This document shows positions 12,701 through 23,650 of a DNA stretch of 64,000 nt, in pieces. The translations under genes and the position numbers were made by a program. The notes under the pieces were generated by a model. It was not told the DNA's origin and made no database searches. It was given only the letters and a program-made list of their open reading frames with translations. Origin of the DNA: Mimachlamys varia (taxonomy: Eukaryota; Mollusca; Bivalvia; Pectinida; Pectinidae). The stretch covers positions 8,442,001-8,506,000 of the forward strand of contig OX392534.1 of assembly GCA_947623455.1 (NCBI GenBank), read 5' to 3'. Positions within the stretch are counted from its first letter, which is position 1; each line of letters begins with the position of its first letter.

Positions 12701-15700
12701 CAGAAGTGTTATAAAGTAACTTTTACTATATAGTTGTCTGTCACAGAAGTGTTATAGCAGTAACTTTTACTATATAGTTGTCTGTCACAGAAGTGTTATA
12801 AAGTAACTTTTACAATAAAGTTGTCTGTCACAGAAGTGTTATAGCAGTAACTTTTACTATATAGTTGTCTGTCACAGAAGTGTTATAAAGTAACTTTTAC
12901 AATAAAGTTGTCTGTCACAGAAGTGTTATAGCAGTAACTTTTACTATATAGTTGTCTGTCACAGAAGTGTTATAGCAGTAACTTTTACTATATAGTTGTC
13001 TGTCACAGAAGTGTTATAAAGTAACTTTTACTATATAGTTGTCTGTCACAGAAGTGTTATAAAGTAACTTTTACTATATAGTTGTCTGTCACAGAAGTGT
13101 TATAGCAGTAACTTTTACAATATAGTTGTCTGTCACAGAAGTGTTATAAAGTAACTTTTACTATATAGTTGTCTGTCACAGAAGTGTTATAAAGTAACTT
13201 TTACTATATAGTTGTCTGTCACAGAAGTGTTATAAAGTAACTTTTACTATATAGTTGTCTGTCACAGAAGTGTTATAAAGTAACTTTTACAATATAGTTG
13301 TCTGTCACAGAAGTGTTATAGCAGTAACTTTTACTATATAGTTGTCTGTCACAGAAGTGTTATAAAGTAACTTTTACTATATAGTTGTCTGTCACAGAAG
13401 TGTTATAAAGTAACTTTTACTATATAGTTGTCTGCCACAGAAGTGTTATAGCAGTAACTTTTACAATATAGTTGTCTGCCACAGAACTGTTATAGCAGTA
13501 ACTTTTACTATATAGTTGTCTGTCACAGAAGTGTTATAAAGTAACTTTTACTATATAGTTGTCTGTCACAGAAGTGTTATAGCAGTAACTTTTACAATAC
13601 AGTTGTCTGTCACAGAAGTGTTATAGCAGTAACTTTTACTATATAGTTGTCTGTCACAGAAGTGTTATAAAGTAACTTTTACAATATAGTTGTCTGTCAC
13701 AGAAGTGTTATAAAGTAACTTTTACAATATAGTTGTCTGCCACAGAAGTGTTTTAGCAGTAACTTTTACAATATAGTTGTCTGTCACAGAAGTGTTATAA
13801 AGTAACTTTTACTATATAGTTGTCTGTCACAGAAGTGTTATAGCAGTAACTTTTACTATATAGTTGTCTGTCACAGAAGTGTTATAAAGTAACTTTTACA
13901 ATAAAGTTGTCTGTCACAGAAGTGTTATAGCAGTAACTTTTACTATATAGTTGTCTGTCACAGAAGTGTTATAAAGTAACTTTTACAATAAAGTTGTCTG
14001 TCACAGAAGTGTTATAGCAGTAACTTTTACTATATAGTTGTCTGTCACAGAAGTGTTATAGCAGTAACTTTTACTATATAGTTGTCTGTCACAGAAGTGT
14101 TATAAAGTAACTTTTACTATATAGTTGTCTGTCACAGAAGTGTTATAAAGTAACTTTTACTATATAGTTGTCTGTCACAGAAGTGTTATAGCAGTAACTT
14201 TTACAATATAGTTGTCTGTCACAGAAGTGTTATAAAGTAACTTTTACTATATAGTTGTCTGTCACAGAAGTGTTATAAAGTAACTTTTACTATATAGTTG
14301 TCTGTCACAGAAGTGTTATAAAGTAACTTTTACTATATAGTTGTCTGTCACAGAAGTGTTATAAAGTAACTTTTACAATATAGTTGTCTGTCACAGAAGT
14401 GTTATAGCAGTAACTTTTACTATATAGTTGTCTGTCACAGAAGTGTTATAAAGTAACTTTTACTATATAGTTGTCTGTCACAGAAGTGTTATAAAGTAAC
14501 TTTTACTATATAGTTGTCTGTCACAGAAGTGTTATAGCAGTAACTTTTACTATATAGTTGTCTGTCACAGAAGTGTTATAAAGTAACTTTTACAATAAAG
14601 TTGTCTGTCACAGAAGTGTTATAGCAGTAACTTTTACTATATAGTTGTCTGTCACAGAAGTGTTATAACGTAACTTTTACAATAAAGTTGTCTGTCACAG
14701 AAGTGTTATAGCAGTAACTTTTACAATATAGTTGTCTGTCACAGAAGTGTTATAAAGTAACTTTTACTATATAGTTGTCTGTCACAGAAGTGTTATAGCA
14801 GTAACTTTTACAATATAGTTGTCTGTCACAGAAGTGTTATAAAGTAACTTTTACAATATAGTTGTCTGTCACAGAAGTGTTATAGCAGTAACTTTTACTA
14901 TATAGTTGTCTGCCACAGAAGTGTTATAGCAGTAACTTTTACAATATAGTTGTCTGCCACAGAACTGTTATAGCAGTAACTTTTACTATATAGTTGTCTG
15001 TCACAGAAGTGTTATAAAGTAACTTTTACTATATAGTTGTCTGTCACAGAAGTGTTATAGCAGTAACTTTTACAATACAGTTGTCTGTCACAGAAGTGTT
15101 ATAGCAGTAACTTTTACTATATAGTTGTCTGTCACAGAAGTGTTATAAAGTAACTTTTACAATATAGTTGTCTGTCACAGAAGTGTTATAAAGTAACTTT
15201 TACAATATAGTTGTCTGCCACAGAAGTGTTTTAGCAGTAACTTTTACAATATAGTTGTCTGTCACAGAAGTGTTATAAAGTAACTTTTACTATATAGTTG
15301 TCTGTCACAGAAGTGTTATAGCAGTAACTTTTACTATATAGTTGTCTGTCACAGAAGTGTTATAAAGTAACTTTTACTATATAGTTGTCTGTCACAGAAG
15401 TGTTATAAAGTAACTTTTACTATATAGTTGTCTGTCACAGAAGTGTTATAAAGTAACTTTTACTATATAGTTGTCTGTCACAGAAGTGTTATAAAGTAAC
15501 TTTTACAATAAAGTTGTCTGTCACAGAAGTGTTATAGCAGTAACTTTTACTATATAGTTGTCTGTCACAGAAGTGTTATAAAGTAACTTTTACAATAAAG
15601 TTGTCTGTCACAGAAGTGTTATAGCAGTAACTTTTACTATATAGTTGTCTGTCACAGAAGTGTTATAGCAGTAACTTTTACTATATAGTTGTCTGTCACA

Positions 15701-18700
15701 GAAGTGTTATAAAGTAACTTTTACTATATAGTTGTCTGTCACAGAAGTGTTATAAAGTAACTTTTACTATATAGTTGTCTGTCACAGAAGTGTTATAGCA
15801 GTAACTTTTACAATATAGTTGTCTGTCACAGAAGTGTTATAAAGTAACTTTTACTATATAGTTGTCTGTCACAGAAGTGTTATAAAGTAACTTTTACTAT
15901 ATAGTTGTCTGTCACAGAAGTGTTATAAAGTAACTTTTACTATATAGTTGTCTGTCACAGAAGTGTTATAAAGTAACTTTTACAATATAGTTGTCTGTCA
16001 CAGAAGTGTTATAGCAGTAACTTTTACTATATAGTTGTCTGTCACAGAAGTGTTATAGCAGTAACTTTTACAATATAGTTGTCTGTCACAGAAGTGTTAT
16101 AAAGTAACTTTTACTATATAGTTGTCTGTCACAGAAGTGTTATAAAGTAACTTTTACAATAAAGTTGTCTGTCACAGAAGTGTTATAGCAGTAACTTTTA
16201 CTATATAGTTGTCTGTCACAGAAGTGTTATAAAGTAACTTTTACAATATAGTTGTCTGTCACAGAAGTGTTATAAAGTAACTTTTGCTATATAGTTGTCT
16301 GTCACAGAAGTGTTATAAAGTAACTTTTACTATATAGTTGTCTGTCACAGAAGTGTTATAAAGTAACTTTTACAATATAGTTGTCTGTCACAGAAGTATT
16401 ATAAAGTAACTTTTACTATATAGTTGTCTGTCAGAGAAGTGTTATAGCAGAAACTTTTACAATATAGTTGTCTGTCACAGAAGTGTTATAAAGTAACTTT
16501 TACAATATAGTTGTCTGTCACAGAAGTATTATAACGTAACTTTTACTATATAGTTGTCTGTCACAGAAGTGTTATAAAGTAACTTTTACTATATAGTTGT
16601 CTGTCACAGAAGTGTTATAAAGTAACTTTTACAATATAGTTGTCTAAACAGAAGTGTTATAGCAGTAACTTTTACAATATAGTTGTCTGTCACAGAAGCA
16701 TTATAACGTAACTTTTACTATATAGTTGTCTGTCACAGAAGTGTTATAAAGTAACTTTTACAATATAGTTGTCTGTCACAGAAGTGTTATAAAGTAACTT
16801 TTACTATATAGTTGTCTGCCACAGAAGTGTTATAAAGTAACTTTTACAATATAGTTGTCTGTCACAGAAGTGTTATAAAGTAACTTTTACTATATAGTTG
16901 TCTGTCACAGAAGTGTTATAAAGTAACTTTTACAATAAAGTTGTCTGTCACAGAAGTGTTATAGCAGTAACTTTTACTATATAGTTGTCTGTCACAGAAG
17001 TGTTATAAAGTAACTTTTACAATAAAGTTGTCTGTCACAGAAGTGTTATAGCAGTAACTTTTACTATATAGTTGTCTGTCACAGAAGTGTTATAGCAGTA
17101 ACTTTTACTATATAGTTGTCTGTCACAGAAGTGTTATAAAGTAACTTTTACTATATAGTTGTCTGTCACAGAAGTGTTATAAAGTAACTTTTACTATATA
17201 GTTGTCTGTCACAGAAGTGTTATAGCAGTAACTTTTACAATATAGTTGTCTGTCACAGAAGTGTTATAAAGTAACTTTTACTATATAGTTGTCTGTCACA
17301 GAAGTGTTATAAAGTAACTTTTACTATATAGTTGTCTGTCACAGAAGTGTTATAAAGTAACTTTTACTATATAGTTGTCTGTCACAGAAGTGTTATAAAG
17401 TAACTTTTACAATATAGTTGTCTGTCACAGAAGTGTTATAGCAGTAACTTTTACTATATAGTTGTCTGTCACAGAAGTGTTATAGCAGTAACTTTTACAA
17501 TATAGTTGTCTGTCACAGAAGTGTTATAAAGTAACTTTTACTATATAGTTGTCTGTCACAGAAGTGTTATAAAGTAACTTTTACAATAAAGTTGTCTGTC
17601 ACAGAAGTGTTATAGCAGTAACTTTTACTATATAGTTGTCTGTCACAGAAGTGTTATAAAGTAACTTTTACAATATAGTTGTCTGTCACAGAAGTGTTAT
17701 AAAGTAACTTTTGCTATATAGTTGTCTGTCACAGAAGTGTTATAAAGTAACTTTTACTATATAGTTGTCTGTCACAGAAGTGTTATAAAGTAACTTTTAC
17801 AATATAGTTGTCTGTCACAGAAGTATTATAAAGTAACTTTTACTATATAGTTGTCTGTCAGAGAAGTGTTATAGCAGAAACTTTTACAATATAGTTGTCT
17901 GTCACAGAAGTGTTATAAAGTAACTTTTACAATATAGTTGTCTGTCACAGAAGTATTATAACGTAACTTTTACTATATAGTTGTCTGTCACAGAAGTGTT
18001 ATAAAGTAACTTTTACTATATAGTTGTCTGTCACAGAAGTGTTATAAAGTAACTTTTACAATATAGTTGTCTAAACAGAAGTGTTATAGCAGTAACTTTT
18101 ACAATATAGTTGTCTGTCACAGAAGCATTATAACGTAACTTTTACTATATAGTTGTCTGTCACAGAAGTGTTATAAAGTAACTTTTACAATATAGTTGTC
18201 TGTCACAGAAGTGTTATAAAGTAACTTTTACTATATAGTTGTCTGCCACAGAAGTGTTATAAAGTAACTTTTACAATATAGTTGTCTGTCACAGAAGTAT
18301 TATAACGTAACTTTTACTATATAGTTGTCTGTCACAGAAGTGTTATAAAGTAACTTTTACAATATAGTTGTCTGTCACAGAAGTGTTATAAAGTAACTTT
18401 TACTATATAGTTGTCTGTCACAGAAGTGTTATAAAGTAACTTTTACTATATAGTTGTCTGTCACAGAAGTGTTATAAAGTAACTTTTACAATATAGTTGT
18501 CTGTCACAGAACTGTTATAGCAGTAACTTTTACTATATAGTTGTCTATCACAGAAGTGTTATAAAGTAACTTTTACTATATAGTTGTCTGTCACAGAAGT
18601 GTTATAAAGTAACTTTTACTATATAGTTGTCTGTCACAGAAGTGTTATAAAGTAATTTTTACTATATAGTCGTCTGTCACAGAAGTGTTATAAAGTAACT

Positions 18701-19149
18701 TTCACTATATAGTTGTCTGCCACAGAAGTGTTATAAAGTAACTTTTACTATATAGTTGTCTTTCAGAGAAGTGTTATAAAGTAACTTTTACAATATAGTT
18801 GTCTGTCACAGAAGTGTTATAAAGTAACTTTTACAATATAGTTGTCTGTCACAGAAGTATTATAACGTAACTTTTACTATATAGTTGTCTGTCACAGAAG
18901 TGTTATAAAGTAACTTTTACTATATAGTTGTCTGTCACAGAAATGTTATAAAGTAACTTTTACTATATAGTTGTCTGTCACAGAAGTGTTATAACGTAAC
19001 TTTTACTATATAGTTGTCTGTCACAGAAGTGTTATAACGTAACTTTTACTATATAGTTGTCTGCCACAGAAGTGTTATAAAGTAACTTTTACTGTATAGT
19101 TGTCTGTCACAGAAGTGTTATAAAGTAACTTTTACTATATAGTTGTCTT
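3766..19149. repeat. 43/44-bp satellite, about 355 copies
   Basis: A continuous 15.4-kb head-to-tail array. The unit contains TTTTACTATATAGTTGTCTG then TCACAGAAGTGTTATA and a join of either AAGTAAC (43 bp) or GCAGTAAC (44 bp). Each unit holds two palindromes, ACTATATAGT and AAAGTAACTTT. The left edge is abrupt (TTTCTTC before 3766). The right edge breaks off inside a unit at about 19149. Rare variants recur at fixed offsets, showing block duplications: GTCTAAACAG at 10921, 16642 and 18069; CAGAGAAG at 10711, 16432 and 17859; TTTGCTATA at about 16284 and 17711; GTGTTTTAG near 12661, 13747 and 15225. The last stretch and parts of 5.5-6.2 kb are more diverged. No open frame crosses it. Confidence 0.98.
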
Positions 19150-19734
19150 ATCCGTCATAGAATTAAGTGTTAGACAAGATACAAGAATTTTTATTTAAAG
19201 TCGCATATTTAAAACAATAAACATTAGCACTGTAGTACTATCATTGCGACAAACTAAAGAATACAACTAATAAATAACATGACATGGATGACAACATTCA
19301 GGTACAGCTAGATGTATAAGCAGTAACAGTAAGGAGATATCACAGAAATAGGAACTTAAGCTTAAGTTAAACGCTAAAAAAGAAAAGACAGCAGCACATA
19401 TAATATGTTATAAAAGTAACCTAATATATAAGCGATTCACCGTGTACAAACTGTATGGCTCATTTAAATAGCACTTTTGACGACACTGTGTATAACACGT
19501 TAAGTGGTTTTGTTCCCAGTATAAAACACGTTTGTAACCTCTGCTAACACAGCCCTTAGTCGACACATTTAACTGACAAATGACAAGCCCCGGTCATAGA
19601 AAGTATTTAAGGACAAGGAAGTTGAGTAAGTCCACAGAAAGCAGTGTCTTTAAAACACCATTACGAAAAACATGTTTGATGATCGTTTTTTTTCTCATGC
19701 TTTTGAAATATAATATATATAAGTATTGTCTTAC
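19150..19734. other. Spacer right of the satellite; probable intron
   Basis: Unique AT-rich sequence between the satellite edge and the exon at 19735-19917. If the exon chain is right, this is the 5' part of the intron that holds the satellite (minus strand). No other feature is seen. Confidence 0.45.
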
Positions 19735-19917
19735 CTTCTTCGTCCTCCTCCTCAACATGATGATGCCGTGTCGTCTCCCGTCGTCCCTCATTCTGACCGT
19801 TATGAGGATCATTGTAAATAGAAGTGTTATAACCGGCGTGTACCATTTCAATCAGGTCCCGTCCTAAGTGTCCCTCCTCATTAGGAGGGAATGGTACCAC
19901 CGTGCCTTTAATAGTGA
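19735..19917 (-). CDS. Internal exon of an unrecognised secreted or membrane protein
   Basis: The 183-bp exon is bounded by acceptor GACTGTACATAG before 19917 and a strong donor, GAAGAAG|GTAAGACA, at 19735. It enters and leaves in phase 1. The peptide begins TIKGTVVPFPPNEEGHLGRD, continues through LIEMVHAGYN and YNDPHNGQNEG, and ends in a His and acidic run (HHHVEEEDEE). No stop interrupts the frame; a TGA lies just upstream in the same frame, so the acceptor is needed. There is no ATG start in the exon. I do not recognise the family. It joins the upstream exon at 20088 in phase (G+TC makes Val). The next exon must lie left of 19735, which puts the satellite in the following intron. Confidence 0.65.
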
Positions 19918-20087
19918 CTATGTACAGTCACATTAACACAGTGGGTGTTTCCTAATTTCACAGGCCCAGGTAAACGAATAATCCCTTTACTCTAATTCAC
20001 AGAAATCTACTATCCCGGGAACTGAAACCGACATCGTGACAGGCCTCTCCTTATTGATCTATTTCTACAACACAATACACTGTATAC

Positions 20088-20176
20088 CTATACAATTCTC
20101 GGGTTCCTTCCACCTCAATCCACACACAGGTAAAAATCCATTGGGGTCCCGGAACTCCTCGGCTTTGTATATAGCT
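20088..20176 (-). CDS. Internal exon of the same unrecognised gene, two Cys residues
   Basis: Acceptor GTCAAGGTGCAG precedes 20176; donor TGTATAG|GTATAC follows 20088. The 89-bp exon encodes YKAEEFRDPNGFLPVCGL, then RWKEPENCI, leaving in phase 1 to match the next exon. A longer form starting at 20211 (acceptor CAACACCAG) is also in frame and would add SVSLVWALSRCR. The two or three cysteines and the hydrophilic composition suggest a small extracellular domain. No family is recognised. Confidence 0.55.
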
Positions 20177-20251
20177 CTGCACCTTGACAACGCCCAAACA
20201 AGCGAGACGCTCTGGTGTTGTGACGTGTAATAACAGTCTATTTAAATCTAC

Positions 20252-20283
20252 CTCAGAAGAAAGCTGCCCGGGGCTAGAATTGT
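20252..20283 (-). CDS. Candidate 32-bp micro-exon of the same gene
   Basis: Acceptor TTTATTTCACTCAG precedes 20283 and donor TCTGAG|GTAGAT follows 20252. Read from phase 0 it gives TILAPGSFLL and joins the 20176 exon in phase. Read from phase 1 it gives NSSPGQLSSE and joins the longer 20211 form. There is no ATG, so at least one more 5' exon is needed; I did not find it. Confidence 0.35.
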
Positions 20284-20872
20284 CTGAGTGAAATAAACAC
20301 CCAGAGCTTTGTTTTGATTGTTTGATATGACGGTCGATACAGTCCGTTTAACCGGCTCATGACATCATTAAATAAATCGATCAGTATGTGAAAAAAAAAT
20401 CATAACAAACAATCAGGAAATGTATTCCAATTCCAATCATACTTTAACTTGGATATATGTGTGAGAAATAGAACGATTTCATTGTACATTGTAATAGAAA
20501 AGAAACCAGTGTGTATGTGTAATTTATGACAATAATCTGTAGTTTTGATATTCGATATCCAATTTGCATTACCGAAGCCTGGACAATATGCTAATACATG
20601 TATGGTTAAACATATTTGTTTTTGTTGTGTTTATTTGATTAGTTTGACCCCCATTATACGTGATCGTTTTCAAATGCGAAATTCTTTAATATAACGAGTA
20701 TATATATTTAGTAGATTTGTAGAATAACAAATCCACCCACATCTAGAATGCCTATATGAAGTTTGCATATCAGCATCACATCATACAATGTGGCTCTTTG
20801 AAAATACCACTGGCTTATTATGTCTCTGAGGACATTTATTAACCTATGATATCATTAACTTTCCTTTCCTCA
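20284..20872. other. Unique AT-rich spacer
   Basis: No gene or repeat structure is visible. It may be intron or 5' flank of the unrecognised minus-strand gene. Confidence 0.4.
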
Positions 20873-21053
20873 GCAGCACAGTGACGTAACGATATCCCCG
20901 CAATGTATGGCACAGTGACGTAACGATATCCCCGCAATGTATGGCACTGTGACGTAACGATATCCCCGTAATGTATGGCACAGTGACGTAACGATATCCC
21001 CGCAATGTATGGCACTGTGACGTAAAGATATCCCCGCAATGATTGCCACAGTT
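20873..21053. repeat. 34-bp tandem array, about five copies
   Basis: GTGACG recurs at 20881, 20915, 20949 and so on, an exact 34-bp period. The core is GTGACGTAACGATATCCCCG followed by CAATGTATGGCAC. Units alternate between GGCACAGTG and GGCACTGTG. Each unit includes a TGACGTAA half-site of CREB/AP-1 type. Confidence 0.93.
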
Positions 21054-21157
21054 TATAACCACTTAAAAACGTGTTCTAATTAACAGCATTTTAGGAAGAC
21101 TGTGTGCTAGTGACTATCTTATATTTATATTTGCTCTTCATTGCCACTATATAACAC

Positions 21158-21462
21158 GATTAAGGCCTGTTCTGTGTTATGGGACTATATATCTGGAGTG
21201 TGTATTATGACCTTATTACGATTGTAACGTCATAATCATAACGTTGGAAATAGCTAACTGATATTGGCTGTTGGCTGTTCCATTAATTAGAAATCTATCT
21301 TAAATTTTCAGAACGAATTAATGTAAAAATACAAATATAAATTCAAAAATAAATATAAGTGTTATGGTCCTATAACACGGAACAGAATTGCAGACAAAAT
21401 TATCATAACGCGCGTTATTCATTTTTTCTGCAATCCATAACACGGAACAGAATGCCTTTAAT
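21158..21462. mobile_element. Small inverted-repeat element (MITE-like)
   Basis: TTAAGGCCTGTTCTGTGTTA at the left end matches, in reverse complement, CATAACACGGAACAGAATGC at the right end. A third copy of the terminal motif lies inside near 21366. There is no coding sequence. Length and structure fit a non-autonomous DNA transposon or foldback element. Confidence 0.6.
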
Positions 21463-21699
21463 GCTTAAATATACTAAAATTTCTAAATAAAATCACTAAT
21501 CTACAGCATAGATGATTTGGTTATAACATTACCTTACTTAACACTACACTATCTACGAGGAGTATAGACATCTAGTTACATAAATACGATCATCATTTAG
21601 GGATGTCACATGTGGTACAGCAGACCCATGCCCTCTCTAACAAATCGCCACCGCAATAAATGGGACTCATTTTGTTTGTCATTTTGTAGAGGTCGAGTA

Positions 21700-22115
21700 A
21701 GTTCTGAACAATTTTATAATGCAAGGATTTGAGAGGTACAGGTCAATGAAGACTATGGGCAAGTTTTATGGTAGCCAGAATCTTAATCTTGCTCATTGGT
21801 ATGCCAGATTGTTATGTTGGAAGAAATACCCCAATTATAACTTTGAGGACATGGCATTTATTTGAATGTAATCCAGGTTTACACGGTGGATGCCGTCGAT
21901 GAACCAGAAGATGCTTATCCTTCCGACACACCTGGTCCTTCTCTGTTGTATTTTTTCCCTTCGTGTTTATCTTTCCTTTGTTCCTATTTTGCCTCTGGTT
22001 AATCGATCTTGAGTTCGGATTGTGGTTTTGTTGACGTTTAGATATTCTCTTAATCTTCTGTTGTTTATGGGATCTTATCCTGGAGGAGAAACATATATTG
22101 ACCGATATAATCACA
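21700..22115 (+). mobile_element. 3' fragment of a reverse-transcriptase retroelement (copy 1)
   Basis: The segment around 21735-21780 reads as a broken form of the conserved KFYGRH region near the end of this element's reverse-transcriptase protein. It is followed by the same 3' sequence (GATGAACCAGAAGATGCTTA, then CACCTGGTC) seen at about 42410-42590 and 47350-47520. Frameshifts and stops show it is dead. The family is probably Penelope-like, judged from peptide memory only. Confidence 0.6.
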
Positions 22116-23650
22116 GTGACATTCTTCTCCGTGTCATGTACTATACCGCTAAACTGATGGACCAGTCTGCCCCAAAAAATATACCATAACGACCTACCAA
22201 TACCCCATAAAAACCTACCCCTACCCCATAAAGACCTACCTCAGTCGTTATGAAACACACTGGTGGTTATTGGTATCATATCATCTAGCATAACGACTAC
22301 ACTAGCTCCCGTCTCTAGAATAGTATACACATATTTAATTACTTACAATAATAGCCTAATAATTTGATCACTTGGGGTCTAATTCTAGTTTGAAACTAGG
22401 GGAGAAAAACTAGTAGTAAAATTCAGTAGAGAATTTCTCCATAAAAACTTAGTGGCTGAAAGCCAGTCTACATAAAGACCGACTTTCACCGTTATAAAAT
22501 GCACTAGTGATGATTGGTAAGCTATCAAATAGTAAGAAATGCACAATTCTAAGTTGTAATATGACCAGCTAAGTAAATTGTATTCTGATTATATAATAGA
22601 ATAATAAAGCAGCTATCCTCTAATTTATTGTATTTAGCCATTTATTGACGGCTTTTGTCAATAATGCTTCAGTTATACAGCGGTGTGGCGTGCCACATGT
22701 TGCCAAATGAAAATCCATATGACCTATAATAAGTTACCTACAAGTACGTTGCTACGATACGTCATTCTCTGTATATCTGAGCATGCTTATTACTTATTAT
22801 ACATATAAAGTCTTTGTATAGTTTGGAGTCGGCTCTACAAGTAGACTCAACTGATAACATTATCGGTATCGCGTCTGTAAAATATATGACCTTTCTCTGA
22901 TTAAACTTTCCAGTTCTCATGGACCAAAGTCCTATAAATCCAGTTAAGACGCCAGCCTATTGAACTATGTGTACGGTAGATAAATGTGAAATTGGTGCAT
23001 TAGTAAATATCACCCGTCTTATGGGTTAATATTTACCGTCCCTTTGGTTACGAACTGTAAAAAACTACTTTGTCTAAATCTTCAAGGAGCACGCCATATT
23101 CAACTTTATTTAAATGTATAGGATATTTGATAAGATAGACAAGATTCATTAAACTGTTTACATTTGTATGTTTTCCAAAGACCAGTGTAAGAACGGAAAC
23201 AAATGCGTCACCTGTACGTACTGTTAACGGCCCGTTATCTATACACAAGATATATATGGAGCAAGGACAACGATTTTATAAAACGCTTACAATAAGTCGA
23301 TACGTTAAATTTCTTTCATCAATTTTGGCACTTTCAACCAGAAAACTACTATTGAAATGTACATTTTACAAACAACAATATAAAAACATTTGTTCTGAAC
23401 ATGTTCCTTTTAAAGTGATTTTTTTTTTATTTGTATAAAGCAAATATGGTGTTATGGTTTATTCAAACTTTTTAAAATAATAATTTCATGCAATTTATTT
23501 ATTTTCTTTATTTTGATTTCTCAGAAATGTTTACTCTTTAATATTCTCCCTCGACTTATTTACCGGTTGTTTGTAGATAATGAAGTAAAGAAAGATCCAT
23601 AATTCTTAACCGCTGCAATAGGTGTTGATCAACAGTATAAAAATATTTTC
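22116..23650. other. Spacer; no convincing gene
   Basis: Mostly unique AT-rich DNA. On the minus strand, 23248-23048 is open for 66 codons with a protein-like composition (PLTVRTGDAFVSVLTLVFG), but it has no ATG and no clear splice pair, so I leave it as a possible remnant. The 5' (untranslated) exon of the plus-strand gene at 27222 could lie here or further left. Confidence 0.35.

Noticed and set aside
3766..19149. CRISPR array or telomere-like repeat
   Set aside because: Units are contiguous with no unique spacers, and the sequence is not a telomeric motif. It is an ordinary eukaryotic satellite.
21812..22114. Minus-strand frame of 100 codons
   Set aside because: It is the complement of the retroelement 3' fragment that recurs at 42 kb and 47 kb.
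23048..23248. Possible exon on the minus strand with a protein-like sequence
   Set aside because: No ATG, no convincing acceptor and donor pair, and no family recognised; kept only as a remark in the spacer entry.
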